This document shows, one piece after another, positions 15,302 through 23,558 of a stretch of 64,000 nucleotides of DNA. A program made the position numbers and the translations under genes. The stretch is taken from contig DASXZD010000043.1 of NCBI GenBank assembly GCA_036502085.1, positions 26,690 through 90,689 on the forward strand. The letters are read 5' to 3'. The notes beneath the pieces were generated by a model. It made no database searches, was not told the origin of the DNA, and was given only the letters and a program-made list of their open reading frames with translations. Source of the stretch: PALSA-505 sp036502085. GTDB taxonomy: Bacteria; Actinomycetota; Actinomycetes; Streptosporangiales; Streptosporangiaceae. Every line of letters begins with the position of its first letter. Within the stretch, counting starts at the first letter, position 1.

Positions 15302-16072
15302 ATGAACCTCAACTCCGAGCCGCGCAAGCGGGCACGCCGCCAGGGACCTGCCACGCTGCGCGGCAAGCACATCCCGCAGACAACGACCGACCAGCGGCTG
15401 CTCGATCGCCGCGGCCCCGCCGACTGGGTGCACACCGACCCCTGGCGGGTGATGCGGATCCAGGCGGAGTTCGTGGAGGGCTTCGGGCTCCTCGCCGAGC
15501 TCGGGCCGGCGGTTTCGGTGTTCGGCTCGGCCCGGGTGCTGCCTGGCTCGGCTGAATACGGTTGTGCCGAACGGATAGGTGCCGAGCTTGCGCAGGCAGG
15601 GTACGCCGTGATCACTGGCGGCGGTCCCGGCGTGATGGAGGCGGCCAACAAGGGCGCGGTCAGCGCGAACGGCGTCTCGGTGGGCCTCGGCATCGAGCTG
15701 CCGATGGAGATGGGCCTCAACGATTACGTCGAAATCGGCCTGGAATTCCGGTACTTCTTCGTCCGCAAGACCGTGTTCATCAAGTACTCGCAGGCCTTCG
15801 TGGTGCTGCCGGGCGGGTTCGGCACGCTGGACGAACTGTTCGAGGCGCTGACCCTGGTGCAGACCGGGAAGATCACCAAGTTCCCGATCGTGCTGGTCGG
15901 CAGCGGCTACTGGTCCGGCCTGCTGACCTGGATCAAGGACACGCTGCTGACCCAGGGGAAGGTCTCAGAGGCGGACCCTGAGCTGCTGTTCGTGGCGGAC
16001 AACCCGGCGGAAGTCGCCGCGATCATCCAGAACGCCCATAACCACCACCAGGGAGTGGCCGCGTTCCCCTGA
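15302..16072 (+). CDS. LOG-family protein (TIGR00730)
   Basis: This 256-residue lysine-decarboxylase-like Rossmann protein has the nucleotide-phosphoribohydrolase signature GGGPGVMEAANKGA and PGGFGTLDELFEALTLVQTGK. LOG proteins split cytokinin riboside monophosphates or related nucleotides. In bacteria the natural substrate is often unclear. The N-terminal 50 residues (KHIPQTTTDQRLLDRRGPADW) match the actinobacterial subgroup that sits beside folP2, a DivIVA-like gene and tag in mycobacteria, and that order is largely kept here. Confidence 0.9.
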   Translation: MNLNSEPRKRARRQGPATLRGKHIPQTTTDQRLLDRRGPADWVHTDPWRVMRIQAEFVEGFGLLAELGPAVSVFGSARVLPGSAEYGCAERIGAELAQAGYAVITGGGPGVMEAANKGAVSANGVSVGLGIELPMEMGLNDYVEIGLEFRYFFVRKTVFIKYSQAFVVLPGGFGTLDELFEALTLVQTGKITKFPIVLVGSGYWSGLLTWIKDTLLTQGKVSEADPELLFVADNPAEVAAIIQNAHNHHQGVAAFP

Positions 16073-16436
16073 TCGACTCGGCCATGTCGATGGCCCGCCG
16101 CACTTCGGTCACGTGCCGGGTCCTGACCGCGGCCGCGCCCAGCCAGGCACACAGGGCTGCGGCTGCCGCGGCCGCCTGCGGGCTCCCGGCCGCGTCGGCG
16201 TCCACCATGACCCGCCAGCCCGCCTCGATCAGCCCGGCCGCCTCGCTCAGATCGCGGCAGATCAGCAAGGCTCCGGTGCGCCGCGCGACCGCAGGGTCTT
16301 CGGTCACGGGCACCGGCGGCGGCTGGCCATCGTCGGCCACGAGCAGGATCCTGGCCGGCCGCGGCTGCTGATCCGCGGGCGGGTCTTCGGGCGGGTCTTC
16401 GGGCGGCTCCTCGGGCGACTTCACCCCCCAGAGCAT
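16023..16436 (-). CDS. Small protein, possible dihydropteroate synthase-like remnant
   Basis: This 137-residue frame has a proline-rich N-terminus and then alternating strand/helix text (ARILLVADDG, GALLICRDLSEAAGLIEAGWRVMVDADAAG). The end, AAAVRTRHVTEVRRAIDMAESIRG, resembles the C-terminus of dihydropteroate synthases (VRVHDV then a helix). In mycobacteria folP2 lies in the equivalent place between the LOG gene and the DivIVA-like gene. The frame overlaps the 3' end of the LOG gene on the opposite strand by 50 bp. It may be a shortened, repurposed DHPS relative. Family assignment is tentative. Confidence 0.5.
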   Translation of the reverse strand: MLWGVKSPEEPPEDPPEDPPADQQPRPARILLVADDGQPPPVPVTEDPAVARRTGALLICRDLSEAAGLIEAGWRVMVDADAAGSPQAAAAAAALCAWLGAAAVRTRHVTEVRRAIDMAESIRGTRPLPGGGYGRSG

Positions 16437-16450
16437 GGCACGATGCGTAT

Positions 16451-17434
16451 GTGCCTGTGGTCATGCTGGTCGTCGCTGCGGCGGTGCTTGTCGGGGTCAT
16501 TGCGGTCGCGGTCGGCCGCGGTGGCGAGCTGACGTACTTTCAGGCCGACTACGCGCCGCTCCGGCTGGACGAGGTGTCCGCTACGGACGTCGTGCTGTTC
16601 CGGCCGCCGCTCACCCTCTGGGGGTACAACGCGCAGGCCACCGACGAGGCGCTGAACCGCATCGCCGACGCGCTCACCGAACGCGACATCGAGCTCAGCG
16701 CGCTGCGCCACCAGGTCGAGACGCTGCGGGAGTCTCCGGGACCGTCTGCCGGGCGGGAGTCTCCGGGGCCGTCTGCCGGGCCGGAATCCACGGGGCGGGA
16801 CCTGGAGTCAACCGGGCGGGGCCTGGAGTCAACGGGGCGAGGCCGGTTCCGCGGTGAGGATGAGCCGGGGGACGAGCCTGACCTTTCCGCGGGGGGCCGG
16901 GAGGGGCAGCCGTCGGGCACTGGCTGGGCCGAGCCGGCCGGCTCGCCGCGTCCGCCGGGTGTGCTGCCGCCAGGCCCGCGGCCGCCGGGCTGGCGGCCTT
17001 CGGGGCTGGGTGATGCTCGTTCGGCTATGGACCGGGACCCGGCCTTGGACTCAGGCTCTGACCTGGCCTCGGACTGGGGCTCGGACTCAGATGAGGCGGC
17101 GGCTCCGGGCGGCGCTCGGCCCCCGGATGCGCTGTCGCCCGGCTCGTGGGCTGAGTCGCCCTCCGAGGCCCCGCTTCCGCGTCGGCTGCCTTCCGGCGGC
17201 CGCGCCCCCAGGCCCTTCGGCGATCCTGCGGCCGACGCGCCGACCTCCCCGTCGCCCTACGCTCTCCCCAGACGCCCCGGGGACAGCGAGATGGGCGCTG
17301 ATGTCTTCACGCCGCGCTCTCGGCTCAAGCGAACGGACGCCGCATCTGCGGACCTTCCCGCCGCGGACCACGGGGATCAGGATCCGCTCACCGACCCGGA
17401 GTTCTCCGGCGGCGATGAGGAGGACGGCTGGTGA
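16451..17434 (+). CDS. DivIVA-domain-like membrane protein
   Basis: This 327-residue protein has an N-terminal membrane segment (VVMLVVAAAVLVGVIAVAVG). A DivIVA-like motif follows: FRPPLTLWGYNAQATDEAL then a helical NRIADALTERDIELSALR. The remaining 230 residues are low-complexity Gly/Pro/Ser/Asp sequence with tandem duplications around 16735-16845. It corresponds in position to mycobacterial Rv1209, next to tag. A role in cell-pole or envelope organisation is inferred from the domain only. It starts at GTG 16451 and overlaps the tag start (GTGA). Confidence 0.72.
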   Translation: MPVVMLVVAAAVLVGVIAVAVGRGGELTYFQADYAPLRLDEVSATDVVLFRPPLTLWGYNAQATDEALNRIADALTERDIELSALRHQVETLRESPGPSAGRESPGPSAGPESTGRDLESTGRGLESTGRGRFRGEDEPGDEPDLSAGGREGQPSGTGWAEPAGSPRPPGVLPPGPRPPGWRPSGLGDARSAMDRDPALDSGSDLASDWGSDSDEAAAPGGARPPDALSPGSWAESPSEAPLPRRLPSGGRAPRPFGDPAADAPTSPSPYALPRRPGDSEMGADVFTPRSRLKRTDAASADLPAADHGDQDPLTDPEFSGGDEEDGW

Positions 17435-18051
17435 CCGAGCCAGGCCGCGGCCCGGTGATCGGGCCGGACGGACAGCCGCGCTGCCCGTGGGGCCTGAGCA
17501 CACCCGAATACGTCACCTATCACGACGACGAATGGGGTCGCCCGGTCCGCGACGACCGGGGCATCTTCGAGCGGCTGTGCCTGGAGGCGTTCCAGTCGGG
17601 GCTGTCGTGGCTCACGATCTTGCGCAAGCGGGAGAATTTCCGCGCGGCGTTCGGCGGTTTCGCGATGGAGTCCGTTGCCGCCTATGGCCCCGACGACGTG
17701 GCGCGCCTGATGGCCGACGCAGGGATCGTCCGCAACCGGGCCAAGATCGACGCCGCGATCCGTAACGCACGGGCCGCCCTGGAGCTTCCCGACGGCCTGG
17801 CCGCGCTGATCTGGTCTTATGCACCCGTCCCGTCAGTACCGGACTCGTCAGGTGATCCGCGGCGATCCGGCGGCCCGCGCACGCTGGAAGACCTGCCCGC
17901 CGCCTCGGCCGAGTCGAAGGCACTCGCCCGCGACCTCAAGCGCCGCGGCTTTGCCTTCACCGGCCCGGTAACCGTCTACTCGACCATGCAGGCGTGCGGC
18001 ATCGTAGACGATCACCTATTCGGCTGCTTCCGCCGTGGCGCCTACACCTGA
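17431..18051 (+). CDS. tag: DNA-3-methyladenine glycosylase I
   Basis: This 206-residue TagA-family base-excision enzyme has the zinc-site N-terminal CPWG, YHDDEWGRPV, LCLEAFQSGLSWLTILRKRENFR, the IVRNRAKI segment and C-terminal GPVTVYSTMQACGIVDDH. It removes 3-methyladenine from alkylated DNA. It is translationally coupled to the DivIVA-like gene (GTGA overlap at 17431). Confidence 0.95.
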   Translation: MTEPGRGPVIGPDGQPRCPWGLSTPEYVTYHDDEWGRPVRDDRGIFERLCLEAFQSGLSWLTILRKRENFRAAFGGFAMESVAAYGPDDVARLMADAGIVRNRAKIDAAIRNARAALELPDGLAALIWSYAPVPSVPDSSGDPRRSGGPRTLEDLPAASAESKALARDLKRRGFAFTGPVTVYSTMQACGIVDDHLFGCFRRGAYT

Positions 18052-18068
18052 CTCCGGCGCACCTGCTG

Positions 18069-18854
18069 TTACTTGCCCTGGTAGACGGGCTGCTGCTTGG
18101 CGACGAACGCTAGCGTGGCGGACCGGTGGTCTGCGGTCTGGCCGAGCCGCGACTGCATGTCCGCCTCGTTCTCCAGAGCTTCGGGCAGCGCATGCGTGGC
18201 GGCGAAGGCGAGGGCCTGCTTGATGCCGGCGTAGGCGGCGGTCGGGCCGGTCGCCAGCCGGGCGGCAAGCTGCTGCGCCGCCGCGGCGAGCTCGTCGTCA
18301 TCGACCACGCTGCTGAACAGGCCGAGCTGGCAGGCTCGCTCGGCGTCGATGGGCTCGGCGAGCATGAGCAGCTCGGCCGCCCTGGCCGGGCCGGCCAGCC
18401 GCTGCAAGGTCCAGGAGGCGCCCGAGTCCGGGCCCAGCCCGACCCGGGCGAACGCCATCATCACGCTGGCCCGGCGGGCGGCCAGCCGGAGGTCGCAGGC
18501 GAACGCGAGCGATGCGCCGGCGCCGGCTGCGACGCCGTTCACCGCGGCGATTACCGGCTTGGCCATCGTCGTGATCGTGGTGACGATCGGGTTGTAGTGC
18601 GCACGAACGGTGTCGCTCAGATCCGCGCCCGCTTCCAGTGCCTCCGCGTGCTCGACCAGGTCCTGGCCCGCGCAGAATCCGCGCCCCGCGCCCGTGATGA
18701 TCACGGCCCGCACCTGCTCGTCGGCCGCGGCGCGCCGCAGCGTGGCCAGCAGCTCGGCCTTCATCTCGGTGGTCAGCGCGTTCCTGGCCTCCGGGCGGTT
18801 CAGCGTGATGCTGGCTACCGCGTCATCGACGGCGTACAGCACGGTGTCGGACAC
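18069..18854 (-). CDS. Enoyl-CoA hydratase/isomerase family protein
   Basis: This 261-residue crotonase-fold protein has ITLNRPEARNALT, the first oxyanion-hole loop ITGAGRGFCAGQDL and the second loop NGVAAGAGASLAFACDLRLA. The sequence GLGPDSGASWTLQRLAG places an aspartate where PaaG-type isomerases have one. The neighbouring PaaX-type regulator, 9 bp upstream on the same strand, also points to phenylacetate or related acyl-CoA catabolism. The rest of a paa cluster is not in this window. Confidence 0.9.
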   Translation of the reverse strand: MSDTVLYAVDDAVASITLNRPEARNALTTEMKAELLATLRRAAADEQVRAVIITGAGRGFCAGQDLVEHAEALEAGADLSDTVRAHYNPIVTTITTMAKPVIAAVNGVAAGAGASLAFACDLRLAARRASVMMAFARVGLGPDSGASWTLQRLAGPARAAELLMLAEPIDAERACQLGLFSSVVDDDELAAAAQQLAARLATGPTAAYAGIKQALAFAATHALPEALENEADMQSRLGQTADHRSATLAFVAKQQPVYQGK

Positions 18855-18863
18855 TGCGGTCTC

Positions 18864-19670
18864 CTAGGGTGTGCGAGCGGCCCGGCTGTCGCCCGCGGCC
18901 AGGCAGCAGTCCACGAAACCGGACGCCGCAGGCAGCAGGCGGGCCGATTCTACGTTGAAGAACTCCGCCGCCGCAGTGCCCGGCCACTCCTGCGGGAGTA
19001 GTTCCACCGGCAGTCCGGGATCGCGGAACAGGAACTTGCGCCAGCCGTGCACGAGCTTGCTCCGCGCGGCGAAGATCACCTCGTCGGTTGCGTCCTCGCC
19101 GACCGGTGCCATCAGCGCGCGCGCGTCGGCGAGCCAGTTCCGGTAGGCCCGCGCCAGCGTGTCCAGATCCCAGGTCCTGGCCAGCAGGCCGCGGGCGTCG
19201 CCGTCGTACCTGGCCGCGAACGGCTCCACCCTGACGCGCTCCGATTCGCGCAGCGCCTCCAGCTCGGGCGAGGGGTGCGGGCTCAGCCACGTCGTGTCGT
19301 CGAGCTGCGCGTAGCCGAGATACCTGAGGCTCGCCTGCACCCGCTCGCGGCGGGTGCGCTCGCGTACCCGCTCCACCACGACCAGGTGCCAGCCGCCGTC
19401 CCAGTCGATGCTGCCGCGCGAGTAAATCCGCTCCGCCGCCTCGTCCAGCCGGCTGACCGCCCGCGGGGTCAGCGCGTACCCGGCCACCGCCCCGATCCGG
19501 ACCGGCTGCAGCCAGCCCTGCCGCACCATCCGCGAAATCGCGGTCCTGACCGCGGGCGAGGCGATGCCGAGACTGGCCAGCATCCGGACAAGCGCCGCGA
19601 CCGGAGCCTGGGCGCCGCGCGAGCGTAGATGGTCACCGTAGAGGTCGAAGAGAGCCGAACGAGCGTCCAC
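18864..19670 (-). CDS. PaaX-family transcriptional regulator
   Basis: This 268-residue protein has an N-terminal winged helix (ARSALFDLYGDHLRSRG, then IASPAVRTAISRMVRQGWL) and the PaaX central and C-terminal domains (WDGGWHLVVVERVRERTRRER, GYAQLDDTTWLSPHP, ARTWDLDTLARAYRNWL). PaaX represses phenylacetate catabolic genes and is released by phenylacetyl-CoA. GTG at 19670 gives the usual N-terminus; a TTG at 19709 would add 13 residues. It is probably cotranscribed with the enoyl-CoA hydratase. Confidence 0.88.
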   Translation of the reverse strand: MDARSALFDLYGDHLRSRGAQAPVAALVRMLASLGIASPAVRTAISRMVRQGWLQPVRIGAVAGYALTPRAVSRLDEAAERIYSRGSIDWDGGWHLVVVERVRERTRRERVQASLRYLGYAQLDDTTWLSPHPSPELEALRESERVRVEPFAARYDGDARGLLARTWDLDTLARAYRNWLADARALMAPVGEDATDEVIFAARSKLVHGWRKFLFRDPGLPVELLPQEWPGTAAAEFFNVESARLLPAASGFVDCCLAAGDSRAARTP

Positions 19671-19908
19671 ACTCCAAGTCTTGCCTGACTTGGCGCAATT
19701 TTGGGGCAAGTCCGTCGTGGTTCGGGGCCGATGCGGAGCTGATCGTTACCATTCACCGGCCGAACACGGGATAATGGACGCCACTGATCGACAAGGTTGT
19801 GGTTAGCCGGTCCCGCGGCCCACGCCGGGCCGCCGCGGCCCTGCAGGGAGCCAGTTACCGCGGGGCACCCTCGGCTCCGCGCGGCGCCAGGCAGGAAGGG
19901 GATGACGA

Positions 19909-20076
19909 ATGGCGGCGATGAAGCCGCGGACAGGCGACGGTCCGCTTGAGGTCACGAAGGAGGGCCGCGGCATTGTGATGCGTGTCCCTCTTGAAGGTGG
20001 CGGCCGGCTCGTGGTTGAGCTATCGGCCGATGAAGCGGCCAAGCTAGGCGACGCCCTCAAGTCCGCCGTCGGCTGA
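19909..20076 (+). CDS. DUF3117 protein
   Basis: This is a 55-residue protein. It starts AAMKPRTGDGPLEVTKEGRG and continues with IVMRVPLEGGGRLVVELSADE, the complete DUF3117 pattern conserved across actinobacteria. It is a small basic protein of unknown function. A GGAAGGGG Shine-Dalgarno lies upstream of the ATG at 19909. The 230 bp upstream, shared with the divergent PaaX gene, contain only promoter-like sequence. Confidence 0.92.
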   Translation: MAAMKPRTGDGPLEVTKEGRGIVMRVPLEGGGRLVVELSADEAAKLGDALKSAVG

Positions 20077-20083
20077 TCTGGAT

Positions 20084-20722
20084 CTACTCTCCCCGTTTAA
20101 CCGCGGCCAGCAGGCCGTCGCCGACCGGAAGGAGCAGCGGAACGAGGTGCTCATCGGACCTGATGCGCATCGATACCTCCCTGATCGCCGTGGTGTCTTC
20201 GTCGTCGCAGCCGGGATCTGCGACCCTGTCGTGCCACAGCGCATTATCGAAGGTCACGATGCCGCCCGGGCGCAGTAGCCGCAGTGCTGCCGACAGGTAT
20301 TCGGGATACTCCTGCTTATCCGCGTCGCAGCAGACCATGTCGTACCCGCCGTCGGTCAGCCGGGGCAGCACGTCGAGCGCACGGCCGCCAATCAGCCGGT
20401 ACCTATTAGCGGCAAACCCTGCCTCGGTGAGCGCCTGGCGTGCCAGCCGCTGGTGTTCCGGCTCGAAATCGACGCTCGTGAGGACCCCGTCGGGAAGCAT
20501 CCCCCGGAGCAGCCAGATCCCGGAGACGCCACAGCCGGTGCCGATCTCCGCGACGGCCCTGGCCCCGATGGCGGCCGCGAGGAAACGGAGCGTGGCGCCG
20601 CTGACCGGGCCGACCGGCACCGCTCCGCCGACTTCGGCTGCGTTCTGCCTGGCCAGCAGCAGCGGCTCGTCCTCGACGAGGAACTCCTCGACGTATGCCT
20701 GTGTGGCCTCTGTGCTGGTGAT
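20084..20722 (-). CDS. O-methyltransferase (apparent ATC start)
   Basis: This 212-residue class I SAM-dependent methyltransferase of the CCoAOMT-like family has AIGARAVAEIGTGCGVSG (SAM motif I), VDFEPEH, GGYDMVCCDADKQEY, GGIVTFDNALWH and a C-terminal PVGDGLLAAVKR. It is the methyltransferase usually found divergent from sigE in actinobacteria. No ATG, GTG, TTG or CTG exists at the expected N-terminus. An ATC at 20722-20720 follows GGGGAGG by 5 bases and gives the family-like start (I/M)TSTEATQAYVEEF. It faces sigE. Confidence 0.88.
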   Translation of the reverse strand: MTSTEATQAYVEEFLVEDEPLLLARQNAAEVGGAVPVGPVSGATLRFLAAAIGARAVAEIGTGCGVSGIWLLRGMLPDGVLTSVDFEPEHQRLARQALTEAGFAANRYRLIGGRALDVLPRLTDGGYDMVCCDADKQEYPEYLSAALRLLRPGGIVTFDNALWHDRVADPGCDDEDTTAIREVSMRIRSDEHLVPLLLPVGDGLLAAVKRGE

Positions 20723-20860
20723 GGCTGCCTCCCCAGGAGAGCTACTGCTCCGTGCGCAGCCTAGCGCCGCCTGATGGAGATCGGGAACCAGCGGGCCATC
20801 TGCGGGCGTTACTCGAGGCAGGCGGCGCTCGGCTGGCCAAGGAGGGGAAGTCCAGGCACC

Positions 20861-21550
20861 ATGGTGGTAGAGGCAGCAGCACCAGGCGCGAGAGGGGAGG
20901 CCGTGGACAAGATCGAGCAGCTTGATGCGGTGGCCCCGTGGACCCCGCCGAGCTGGGAAGAGGTTGTCCGTACCCACTCTGCGCGGGTGTATCGCCTCGC
21001 CTACCGGCTGACTGGCAACAAGCATGACGCCGAGGATCTCACCCAGGAGGTCTTCGTCCGGGTCTTCCGGTCGCTGTCCAGCTACACGCCGGGCACGTTC
21101 GAGGGCTGGCTGCACCGGATCACCACCAACCTCTTCCTCGACATGGCCCGGCGCAGGCAGCGGATCCGGTTCGAGGGGCTCGGTGACGAGACGGCCGAGC
21201 GGCTGCAGAGCGGGCCGACTCCGGCGCAGGCCTTCGACGACCGCCACCTGGACAGCGACATCCAGAGCGCCCTGGAGGCCCTGGCCCCGGAGTACCGGGC
21301 GGCCGTGGTGCTCTGTGACATCGAAGGCCTGTCGTATGAGGAGATCGCGGTCACCCTCGGGGTGAAGCTCGGCACCGTGCGCAGCCGCATTCACCGGGGC
21401 CGGGCCCAGCTCAGGGCCGCTCTAGATCATCGCCGCCCGCGCAAGCCAGGCGACACCAGGGAGCCTGCGGCCACCCAGGTAACCGTGCCGCAGGCGTCGA
21501 TCAGTGCCCCCGCCCCGCACGTTCAGGCGAAGCGGAGTGAACAGGCGTGA
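20861..21550 (+). CDS. sigE: ECF RNA polymerase sigma factor SigE
   Basis: This 229-residue ECF sigma factor has region 2 (HSARVYRLAYRLTGNKHDAEDL then TQEVFVRVFR, LHRITTNLFLDMARRR) and region 4 (LAPEYRAAVVLCDIEGLSY then EEIAVTLGVKLGTVRSRIHRGR). It is likely the envelope-stress SigE type, given the zinc anti-sigma factor and tatB downstream. ATG 20861 is preceded by GGAGGGGAAG. The 3' end overlaps the anti-sigma gene (GTGA). Confidence 0.95.
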   Translation: MVVEAAAPGARGEAVDKIEQLDAVAPWTPPSWEEVVRTHSARVYRLAYRLTGNKHDAEDLTQEVFVRVFRSLSSYTPGTFEGWLHRITTNLFLDMARRRQRIRFEGLGDETAERLQSGPTPAQAFDDRHLDSDIQSALEALAPEYRAAVVLCDIEGLSYEEIAVTLGVKLGTVRSRIHRGRAQLRAALDHRRPRKPGDTREPAATQVTVPQASISAPAPHVQAKRSEQA

Positions 21551-22170
21551 GTCATCTCGGGCGGCGGCTTTCCGCGCTCATCGATGGTGAGCTGAGCGAC
21601 ACCGAACGCGACCAGGTTTACGCGCACCTGGTCAGCTGCGAGGAATGCCGGGGCGAAGCGTCCGCGCTGCGGACCATCAAGCGCCGCGTCGGCGGTCTCG
21701 GCGAGACGCCCGCGGACGGCACGCTGACCAGCCGGCTGATCGCCCTGGCGGCCCTGGGCGAACCGCCGCCACCGCGGCCGCGATTCCTGGCCGCGCCGCG
21801 GACCCGGGTGTCGATGACCGCGTTCCCCGGCGGGGACATCACCTCCCGGCCGCCGGCCTGGAACGACGTCCCGGAGTGGTACGGCAGCGAGCCCGCGGGC
21901 GCCGATGCCGAGGCCACCCCCGCCGCATCATCGGCTGGCCGCGGGCGGCCGCACGCCCGCTACGTCGTGGCGGGCGCGGTGGCAGCACTGGCCGTTGGTC
22001 TCGGCGCCGCGTCATTCGCGGCGGGCGGCGAGCAGCCGTCAGGACCAAGGGTCGCTCCCGAAGTCGACATGTACTCCTTCGAGCACGCGGTGAACACGGG
22101 CGAGCTGCCCCTGATGATGTCCCGCGAGTTCTCTGTCGCCAAGCAGGCTGGCGTCCGCGCAAGACCGTGA
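21547..22170 (+). CDS. rseA: Zinc-binding anti-sigma factor (RseA/RsrA type)
   Basis: This 207-residue protein has an N-terminal ZAS/zf-HC2 domain with HxxxCxxC (HLVSCEEC, about residues 27-34) that would bind and inhibit SigE. A proline-rich linker, one membrane segment (VVAGAVAALAVGLGAASFAA) and a short outside tail follow. The PEVDMYSFEHAVNTGELPL ending is like that of actinobacterial SigE regulators. Its GTG start overlaps the sigE stop, and its stop overlaps the RseB-like start. Confidence 0.9.
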   Translation: MSHLGRRLSALIDGELSDTERDQVYAHLVSCEECRGEASALRTIKRRVGGLGETPADGTLTSRLIALAALGEPPPPRPRFLAAPRTRVSMTAFPGGDITSRPPAWNDVPEWYGSEPAGADAEATPAASSAGRGRPHARYVVAGAVAALAVGLGAASFAAGGEQPSGPRVAPEVDMYSFEHAVNTGELPLMMSREFSVAKQAGVRARP

Positions 22171-23438
22171 ACCTTGCTCCGCACCCCCGGTGCGGCCCGG
22201 CGGGCCGTCGTGCTGTCACCATCGTCGGCGCGGTCGGCTTGCTCGCGCTGGTCTTGTCGGCTGTGGACGGCAGCGATCCCGTGGCCGGCCACCCGGTGCC
22301 GCGCGGGCCAGCCGCGCCGTGGAACGGGTCTGCCTCGGCGGCAGCCGCCGTGGGCGCGGACTCGATGACGGCGCGCGCCGCCGGCCTGCGCCTGCTGACG
22401 GCGGCGGCCACGGCCGCCCGGGTCTCCTCCTATCAGGGCGTGCAGGTCATCTCGTGGCGGATACCGGACGGCAGCGGCTCATGGCTTGGCTCGGGGACTG
22501 GCCAGGCGGCGGTCGATGTCTGGCACCAGTCCGGGCTCGGCACGCTCACCCGGATGGCCAGCGCCGGGCCTGCCTCGGCCTGGTCGCAGCTGACCGATGA
22601 CCCGGACGACCAGCTTCCCGATGGCGTGCTCGGCCTCACCCCCCGGCTGCTCGGGCTGCTCGCCCGGCACTACGCGGTGTTCTACGCCGGGCTTGGCTCG
22701 GCGGACGGACGGCCGGCCCGGATCGTCGAGGTCATGCGACCGAACGGCACCGCGGCCGCGATGTTCTGGCTGGACAGTGCGACGAATCTGCCGCTGCGCC
22801 GCGAGCTCTTCGACTCCGGCGCAGACATGATCAGCGAAGACGCGTTCGCCAGCCTGAAGCTCGGCCGTCCGGCCGGCGTCCCCGTTCCCGCTTCCGCGGG
22901 AACGCCCGCTTCCGCGGGAACGCCCGCTTCCGCGGGGACAGGGGCGGGAACGCCGGCCGACGCGCCGTCGCCGGCCGTCGTCCTGCAGCCGTGGACCGAT
23001 GAGCTCAGCGCCGCCCGGCTGGCCACGCTGCGGGCCAGTGGCTGGCCGGTGCCGGGCTTCGGGTCCGCCGGGCTGACCTTGTTCGAGGCCAGCGAGGCGG
23101 CCACGGCGGCCGGCCAGGTGATCGACCTGTCCTACTCCGACGGCCTGTCCGCGGTGTCGGTGTTCGTCCAGCGCGGTCGGCTGCCCGCCTTCTTCCCTGG
23201 GTGGCGGGAAACGACTCTGCGCGGCCATGCCCTCTACGTCCGCGACCCGGCCGACCCGGCTCAGCCGAGTCTGACGTGGTCGGCGGACGGGTTCGTGTAC
23301 ACCGTGCTGGCCGATGCGCCCGGCACCCTGATCGCCCAGGTGGTGAACGCGCTGCCGCACGACACGCGGCCCGGGTTCTGGAGGCGCATCGGCCACGGCG
23401 TCCGGCGCCTGCTCTCCTGGGCCAACCCGTTTCGCTGA
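22167..23438 (+). CDS. RseB/MucB-like sigma-factor regulatory protein, secreted
   Basis: This 423-residue protein has an N-terminal membrane/signal segment (VTIVGAVGLLALVLSAV). An RseB-like lipoprotein-fold domain begins RLLTAAATAARVSSYQGVQ and includes FYAGLGSADGRPARIVEVMRP and ATNLPLRRELFDSG. The C-terminal domain (VIDLSYSDGLSAVSVFVQRGRLP) matches the MucB/RseB C-terminal part. In proteobacteria RseB protects RseA from cleavage. Here the gene overlaps rseA (GTGA at 22167) and probably does the same for the SigE switch outside the membrane. An 18-bp triple repeat lies in the linker. Confidence 0.78.
   Translation: MNLAPHPRCGPAGRRAVTIVGAVGLLALVLSAVDGSDPVAGHPVPRGPAAPWNGSASAAAAVGADSMTARAAGLRLLTAAATAARVSSYQGVQVISWRIPDGSGSWLGSGTGQAAVDVWHQSGLGTLTRMASAGPASAWSQLTDDPDDQLPDGVLGLTPRLLGLLARHYAVFYAGLGSADGRPARIVEVMRPNGTAAAMFWLDSATNLPLRRELFDSGADMISEDAFASLKLGRPAGVPVPASAGTPASAGTPASAGTGAGTPADAPSPAVVLQPWTDELSAARLATLRASGWPVPGFGSAGLTLFEASEAATAAGQVIDLSYSDGLSAVSVFVQRGRLPAFFPGWRETTLRGHALYVRDPADPAQPSLTWSADGFVYTVLADAPGTLIAQVVNALPHDTRPGFWRRIGHGVRRLLSWANPFR
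22887..22940 (+). repeat. 18-bp x3 in-frame tandem repeat
   Basis: Two perfect copies and one diverged copy of CCCGCTTCCGCGGGAACG encode PASAGT units in the interdomain linker of the RseB-like protein. Each unit is itself partly palindromic (CCGCTTCCGCGG). Confidence 0.85.
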
Positions 23439-23558
23439 CCGGTAAGCGTCACCGCTGAAAGGCCTCGACCGCGGCACCGATAACCGCGACCGAACCAGCT
23501 ACAGTGGAAGAACCGGGCACGGTGCCCGGCGGGCCGAACGGATCCCGGAGAGTCTTGA

